NCBI RefSeq assembly: GCF_003364115.1
Contig: NZ_NXLL01000017.1
Location: 1 to 47,528, forward strand
Reading direction: 5' to 3'
DNA from: Helicobacter sp. MIT 00-7814
Lineage (GTDB): Bacteria; Campylobacterota; Campylobacteria; Campylobacterales; Helicobacteraceae
Length of the DNA stretch: 47,528 nt
Part shown: positions 43,503 to 47,528 of the stretch, piece after piece
Position numbering within the stretch: the first letter of the stretch is position 1
Layout: each line of letters opens with the position of its first letter
The notes under the pieces: model-generated
Databases searched by the model: none
What the model was told of the DNA's origin: nothing
Seen by the model: only the letters and a program-made list of their open reading frames with translations
Position numbers and translations under genes: made by a program

Positions 43503-45734
43503 TTAATAGCGATAGCTTAGATTTATGCCCGCGTTGAAGGGATTATTTGGCATGTAGTAGTTTTCAGCCCCGCCAAAATTTCGTATATACACAGCGGATT
43601 TACTATTTGTAGTGTTTTGTGTATAGAGTTTCACGCTCCAGTTTTTATACTCATAGCGCACATTGAGATCAAGCCACAAATACGCCGGTAATATCATCTT
43701 ATCAGTTTGATCTAAGTCATCAAAATACTGCTTTGTGAAGTAACGCCCATTTGCACCAATATAGAATCTATGCGCATTTAGACGCAAAAAATTCCAATCT
43801 ACATTTGCTACAAGTGAAAGTGTGGGGTTAAATTTCAAGCGATTGCCACCTATATTATAATTCACTGTTGTGCCATTAACCGTAATCGCACCTACATTAT
43901 CCCCACCTTTAAAATACCTTGCCTCGCCGATATTTGCACCCACACTTGCACTCACGCGCTCGCCATAGTAGCCAATATCCGTATCTAACCCGTAGCTATA
44001 CGCATCGCCCAAATTGCGTATGCTTTGCAATAGTCCAGAGCCTGCATAGCTTTGCCTATCTTGTATAAACATATAATACAGCGCTGTATTTGCACGCAGT
44101 TTGGAATCTAAAAACTGCAAGTGGCTTCCTAGCTCACTGCTATAAATCTGCTCGTTTTTATAGCCCTGCGTGTCTGCATTTGCATAAGGGAATTTCGCAT
44201 AACCGCCGGCTTTGGTGCTTTGCGCGATATTAAAATAAAATCTTGCATTGCTATTGAGTGTGTAGCCAAGTGAAAGGCGTGGATTTAAAATATGGAATCC
44301 TTGCGCCTTATCATACGCGCCCAAAGCTGCTATAGGTGGCGTTTGCGTGATGATATTTGCATGATAATACTGATAGCGCGCGCCAAATCCTATATCCCAA
44401 CTCTCCCCTAGCGGAATCTTGCCATCACCAAAAAGCGCGATTGTATTTACCTTTTCGCTCGCTTCCCAAGTATCCCTAAAGCCAAAAGTCTGCTCTGTGC
44501 CTTCATAGCCACGCATACCATTTGTGATATTTAAATGCTTATAATACACACCAAACACGCTACGCGCGCCATTTTCGTAGTTTGTATCTAAGCGCAGTTC
44601 TTGTATAAACTGCGTGCTGTCATAATAGTAGCCGTTGTCCTTGCCCGGAAGCAAGCGCACGATCGGGTAATTATTATTAAGCGTATTTGCCATTTGAAAC
44701 GCGCTTATCGAGCTAAGGATAGAATCCCCAAAGCTATAATCAATTTTCAAACTCGCATTATGCGCGGTGGTTTTGTCAAAAGGATTCTTAAGATAAACAT
44801 AGTTTGGATTGCCTATATTCATGAAATTATCCACTTCTAACGCGCCATTTGGGAGCTTGTAGCCATTTTCATACTGACTTTTACTAAGATAGAAGTTTTT
44901 ATGAGAATTTGCATGATAGAAGCTGTAGCTCAAAGTCGCCAACACAGAATCTACAGGCGCATAATACAAGCTCGCTCCCGCGATAAAGGTATCCGCGGTA
45001 TTTAGCATTTTTGAAGAATCTGGATCTTTGATAAACCCATTATCATGCAAATAGCGGAAGTTCGCCTTGCCCCAAAGCTTGTTTTTGATAATCTCCCCGC
45101 CACCATAAGCATTTATGTCGTAATTTAGTATGCTAGCCCCAAGCGAGATATTTGCATAATTGCCATGCATCGGGTTGCGCGTGATAATAGAGAGAAGCCC
45201 TGCTTGCGAGTTTTCCCCATAGAGTGTGCCTTGCGCCCCACGCAAAAGCTCCACTTGCGCCACATCGCCTAATGCTTGAATAAGGAAATTTGGACTTTGT
45301 GGCACGCCATCGACATAGACATTTAAAGTCGTGGTGTAAAAATCCGGACTTGAAAGCCCGCGCAAAGTCGCCTGCGGGAAGGCACTTGCACCACTTTGAT
45401 TGATTTGGAATCCTGCGAAAGCATTTGCAAGCTGATCGGTTGATTTTATCTCGGACTTTTCTAGGCGCTCGCCGCTTATGGTTTGCACGCTAGCATTTAC
45501 TTCAAAAATCTCTTCATTTGCCTTGTTTGCAGTAATGGTGGATTTTTCTAAGCGATAGCTTTCTTCATAGTTTTTGCTAGCGTTGCTACTTGCACTATTT
45601 ACACTACTTGCGCTGTTTGTGGCGCTTTGACTTCCTGCTTGACTTCCGCCCTCTGTTTGATTTTGAGATTCTTGCGCTAGGCTCGCGCTTAAGGCGATAC
45701 TAACGCATGCGATGAGAAAAAATGATTTTTTCAT
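43503..45734 (-). CDS. TonB-dependent siderophore receptor, FyuA-like
   Basis: This 743-residue receptor has a signal peptide (MKKSFFLIACVSIALSASLA), a Ser/Asn/Gln-rich stretch (20-55), a TonB-box region, plug (about 65-185) and barrel ending LSYRY. The plug reads ATLRGLSSPDFYTTTLNVYVDGVPQ, IQALGDVAQVELLRGAQGTLYGENSQAG, closely parallel to the yersiniabactin/pesticin receptor FyuA. It would import a ferric or metal phenolate-thiazoline-type chelate or a similar xenosiderophore. AAGGAGC precedes the ATG. The operator repeats at 45804-45835 and the divergent-order AraC gene upstream suggest ligand-dependent activation. Confidence 0.88.
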   Translation of the reverse strand: MKKSFFLIACVSIALSASLAQESQNQTEGGSQAGSQSATNSASSVNSASSNASKNYEESYRLEKSTITANKANEEIFEVNASVQTISGERLEKSEIKSTDQLANAFAGFQINQSGASAFPQATLRGLSSPDFYTTTLNVYVDGVPQSPNFLIQALGDVAQVELLRGAQGTLYGENSQAGLLSIITRNPMHGNYANISLGASILNYDINAYGGGEIIKNKLWGKANFRYLHDNGFIKDPDSSKMLNTADTFIAGASLYYAPVDSVLATLSYSFYHANSHKNFYLSKSQYENGYKLPNGALEVDNFMNIGNPNYVYLKNPFDKTTAHNASLKIDYSFGDSILSSISAFQMANTLNNNYPIVRLLPGKDNGYYYDSTQFIQELRLDTNYENGARSVFGVYYKHLNITNGMRGYEGTEQTFGFRDTWEASEKVNTIALFGDGKIPLGESWDIGFGARYQYYHANIITQTPPIAALGAYDKAQGFHILNPRLSLGYTLNSNARFYFNIAQSTKAGGYAKFPYANADTQGYKNEQIYSSELGSHLQFLDSKLRANTALYYMFIQDRQSYAGSGLLQSIRNLGDAYSYGLDTDIGYYGERVSASVGANIGEARYFKGGDNVGAITVNGTTVNYNIGGNRLKFNPTLSLVANVDWNFLRLNAHRFYIGANGRYFTKQYFDDLDQTDKMILPAYLWLDLNVRYEYKNWSVKLYTQNTTNSKSAVYIRNFGGAENYYMPNNPFNAGINLSYRY

Positions 45735-45771
45735 AAAACTTGCTCCTTAAATTTTGATAATCAAGCTTAAA

Positions 45772-45777
45772 ATCCTA
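45772..45777 (-). promoter_or_regulatory. -10-like hexamer of the FyuA-like gene
   Basis: On the minus strand this reads TAGGAT, 38-43 bp before the start codon. It is 26 bp from the operator repeats, identical to the spacing at the ABC pair. The -35 position is weak. Confidence 0.45.
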
Positions 45778-45803
45778 ATAAAAATCATTTTTTGGCAATA
45801 TTC

Positions 45804-45835
45804 CAAAATGGTAAAAACACGCAAAATGGTAAAAA
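45804..45835 (-). promoter_or_regulatory. Tandem operator repeats upstream of the FyuA-like gene
   Basis: Two identical copies of CAAAATGGTAAAAA (45804-45817 and 45822-45835) are 18 bp apart and lie 70-101 bp upstream of the start codon. They match the pair at 22343-22374 in sequence, period, orientation and distance. Confidence 0.75.
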
Positions 45836-45847
45836 TAGTCAAAAAAT

Positions 45848-45862
45848 GTGTAGAATCTACAC
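45848..45862. promoter_or_regulatory. Small palindrome next to the operator
   Basis: GTGTAGA-A-TCTACAC, a 7-bp perfect inverted repeat 12 bp beyond the second direct repeat. It could bind a further regulator; function unknown. Confidence 0.35.
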
Positions 45863-45946
45863 TCTATAAAGTGAAAATTTAGGCTAAATTGAGAAATTCT
45901 GAAAAATAGAATCCTTAAAAGGAATTAAAAAATAAGATTTTAAAAT

Positions 45947-45976
45947 GGATTGTTTCGCTTGTGCTCGTAATGACTT
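45947..45976. repeat. Degenerate GGATTGCTTCG repeat unit
   Basis: GGATTGTTTCGCTTGTGCTCGTAATGACTT matches the repeat consensus with substitutions that reduce pairing, so it looks like an old copy. Confidence 0.65.
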
Positions 45977-46050
45977 AATTTTTTTAGAATCCTTTGCTTT
46001 CGCTTTTCAAAACTCTTTAGATTTTCTAATTTTGTTACGCAAAAGAAAAA

Positions 46051-46306
46051 GGGGTTTACCCCCTCCCCGCTCCCCCTAGCCCCGAAAAAGAAGCTTGCGC
46101 GCTTTTCTTTTTCGGCAATCAGGGGGAGAGCCTCGCTACTTCCCTTGCTAGAAAAAAATCGGGCATTAGCACTTCTGCTAATGCTAAATCACCGCTTTTT
46201 TTCACCACGCAAGGGGCGAGATTGGGTTACGCTTGCGCGTAACTTGAATTCCTTTAATTGAAAAATTTGCCTCGCAAATTTTTAGGGATTTTGCTTTCGC
46301 AAAATC
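46051..46306. repeat. Array of six stem-loops
   Basis: In order: GGGGT/ACCCC (46051-46062); a long two-part stem, CTCCCCCT/AGGGGGAG (46070-46077 with 46121-46128) enclosing CCGAAAAAGAA/TTCTTTTTCGG (46082-46092 with 46105-46115); GCATTAGCA-CTTC-TGCTAATGC (46163-46184); GTTACGC-TTGC-GCGTAAC (46226-46243); AAAAATTTGC-CTC-GCAAATTTTT (46261-46283); GATTTTGC-TTTC-GCAAAATC (46287-46306). The last two fall in the 3' end of the extended AraC frame. Confidence 0.75.
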
Positions 46307-47372
46307 GCGGTTTGCGCATAAATGTGCTACTATTTATTGAAGTTAAGGCAAATGTGCGGTGGTGATTGATGTCAATTAAAACAAACAGCCGATTACAAAA
46401 GGCAAGCGCATTTATAAGGGAAAGTTTCTTAATCCCCCCCCCTAGTGGCAAAGCAAGAGTGTTTTGCTCCGCAAGATATTGCTTGAAATTTTTACTAAAA
46501 GCCGAAATGTTGATATAGCCCACTTCATTTGCCACCTGTGTGATACTTTTACCCTCTTTGAAAAGCTCCTGTGCGCGCTTCATACGCGAATTTTTGATAA
46601 ATTGATATATGCTTGTTTTGTAATGATTCCCAAAATCTTTTGTGAGCTTGCTGACGCTCACACCAAAGCGCTCGCTCAAACTTTTGAGCTTCAGCTCCTG
46701 TTCGCAATTTTCTTGTAAATACACGCCAAGCGCTTTGAGGTAGCCATCCCTTTTCTCGCCAATATCCCCAAGCTCCGCGCGTTTTGAGAGATTATCCAAA
46801 AAGATAAGCGACTCCAGCACGCTAAGGCGCAGTATATCGACATTTTGCCTCTCATGCATTTTGTTAAAAAGCATTTTTGAGCGCATATCCGCCTGCACCA
46901 CGAGCGGGGCGCAAAGCATCCTATCATGCAACTTTTCAAAATCTATGTTACGCAAAAAGCGCCCCAGCTCATTTTTGCAGTTTTTTAAATCAACGCTTAG
47001 ACTCGTAGTCTTGCACTGGATTTTCCCAAGCGTGCCAGCCTCCACCTCCATCGAGCAGGACCAAATGTCATTTGCCGCGATGTTAAAATCCACGCTCCTA
47101 TCAAAAACCCCATTATATCCGCCCGCAGTGCAGTAGCCAAAGTGCAGCGCATGGAATCTCATCGTGCGAAACACCTCGCTAAAATCCCCGCTATATTCCC
47201 CAAAGTCCAACCTCACGCCATCAAGCAACTCGATGCTTTTAATCTCAACGAAAAATTTTTCACTCTTTGCGCGCGCATATCTAAAAGAATCTTGCGCGCA
47301 GTCCTGCCTTTTAAAGCAAAGATTTGCGCCAATTTTTTTAAACACACTGAAATAATATTCATCAAAATTCAT
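46254..47372 (-). CDS. AraC-family regulator (YbtA/PchR-like) with G9 tract
   Basis: This 372-residue transcription factor has an N-terminal sensor region (to ~210) and a C-terminal double helix-turn-helix (about 215-305: LKSLSERFGVSVSKLTKDFG... and ITQVANEVGYINISAFSKNFKQY). This is the architecture of PchR/YbtA, which activate siderophore receptor and transport genes when the chelate is bound. After residue 310 a run of nine G (plus-strand C 46434-46442) leads into ~60 basic residues unlike the family. Ten G would stop at residue ~314 and eight at ~320, lengths normal for this family (about 300-320). So the present phase gives an elongated form. AAAAGGC precedes the ATG. The A+T-rich upstream region has a Fur-box-like AATGAAAATAATT. 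Confidence 0.85.
   Translation of the reverse strand: MNFDEYYFSVFKKIGANLCFKRQDCAQDSFRYARAKSEKFFVEIKSIELLDGVRLDFGEYSGDFSEVFRTMRFHALHFGYCTAGGYNGVFDRSVDFNIAANDIWSCSMEVEAGTLGKIQCKTTSLSVDLKNCKNELGRFLRNIDFEKLHDRMLCAPLVVQADMRSKMLFNKMHERQNVDILRLSVLESLIFLDNLSKRAELGDIGEKRDGYLKALGVYLQENCEQELKLKSLSERFGVSVSKLTKDFGNHYKTSIYQFIKNSRMKRAQELFKEGKSITQVANEVGYINISAFSKNFKQYLAEQNTLALPLGGGIKKLSLINALAFCNRLFVLIDINHHRTFALTSINSSTFMRKPRFCESKIPKNLRGKFFN
46434..46442. repeat. C9 homopolymer (G9 on coding strand) in the AraC gene
   Basis: Nine C on the plus strand encode Gly-Gly-Gly just after the DNA-binding domain. The other two phases end within 1-7 residues of the tract. Confidence 0.8.
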
Positions 47373-47528
47373 TTTTCAAGCCTTTTTAACCTAAGAATTA
47401 TTTTCATTAAATAAATCTATCGCGGATTTTATAATAAGAAAAAACAAAAAACAAATATTTTAGCCTAAATACCACTTAGATTCTTAAAATGGGTTTTTTC
47501 GATAAGGGGGAGGGGGCTTGAATTGCGA
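47373..47528. other. Region upstream of the AraC gene, to window edge
   Basis: A+T-rich presumed promoter region with TATTAT/TATAAA-like hexamers on the minus strand near 47430-47445. No gene is seen. The last bases contain GGGGGAGGGGG (47506-47516), similar to the G-rich arm of the hairpin array at 46051, so another copy of that structure may continue past the window. Confidence 0.4.

Larger units (their letters stand above)
45735..46253. other. Long gap between AraC gene and receptor: operator, repeat unit and hairpin array
   Basis: No gene is supported. From right to left it holds a series of stem-loops (46051-46243), a degenerate GGATTGTTTCG unit (45947-45976), a small palindrome GTGTAGA-A-TCTACAC (45848-45862), the tandem operator repeats and the receptor promoter. 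All short frames across it are broken. Confidence 0.7.

Noticed and set aside
40985-47372. Siderophore biosynthesis locus
   Set aside because: No NRPS, PKS, salicylate synthase or NIS synthetase is present; only uptake, regulation and one methyltransferase are visible.

Overview
The window looks like chromosomal DNA of an Epsilonproteobacterium (Campylobacterota), most likely an enterohepatic-type Helicobacter. The evidence is the gene order lysC-hobA-holB-folP (hobA is restricted to this group), a moaD/ribA neighbourhood like that of H. pylori, the compact gene spacing, the G/C homopolymer tracts and the Helicobacter-type restriction locus. The species cannot be fixed from sequence alone. 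There are no rRNA genes, CRISPR arrays, transposases or complete prophage genes.

Layout. 0.3-2.4 kb: TonB-dependent receptor with a ten-base G/C tract. 2.7-7.6 kb: four-gene MacAB-TolC-like efflux operon with MacB split in two. 7.6-10.6 kb (minus): moaD, moeA, ribA and a DUF3943 envelope protein. 10.8-12.2 kb: serine/threonine-type transporter whose first ~45 codons derive from an interspersed repeat. 12.3-16.3 kb: surface-glycan genes, namely a fused glycosyltransferase/GDP-mannose dehydratase with a G10 tract and a GT9 transferase with two in-gene palindromes. 16.3-22.3 kb (minus): ABC half-transporter pair followed by an autotransporter. 22.5-23.8 kb: tRNA-Gln, initiator tRNA-Met, efp and a small secreted protein. 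23.8-32.6 kb: gltB and gltD separated by a three-gene restriction-modification cassette. 32.7-40.2 kb: pyrB, then the housekeeping run lysC-hobA-holB-folP-unknown-xseA. 40.2-47.4 kb: a UreH-like membrane protein, then (minus) MFS transporter, methyltransferase, FyuA-like receptor and AraC-family regulator.

Main biological reading. The 41-47.4 kb cluster and the 18.7-22.3 kb ABC pair look like two halves of one uptake regulon resembling the yersiniabactin import set (YbtA, FyuA, YbtP/YbtQ, YbtX), with no siderophore biosynthesis genes in the window. Both halves carry the same pair of direct repeats (CAAAATGGTAAA-type), with the same 18-bp period and the same distance to a -10-like hexamer, as expected for an AraC-type activator. 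The AraC gene has a G9 tract that sets its C-terminus. Three long G tracts in all (first TonB receptor, glycan fusion gene, AraC regulator) suggest phase variation of surface and uptake functions.

Repeats. Two interspersed families are visible: a short inverted GGATTGCTTCG...CGCAATGA unit, and a ~115-bp repeat with a covarying hairpin, one copy of which is translated as the N-terminus of the 10.8-kb transporter. The hexamer AGATTC/GAATCT recurs throughout and builds Ser/Asp/Glu-rich inserts in several proteins.
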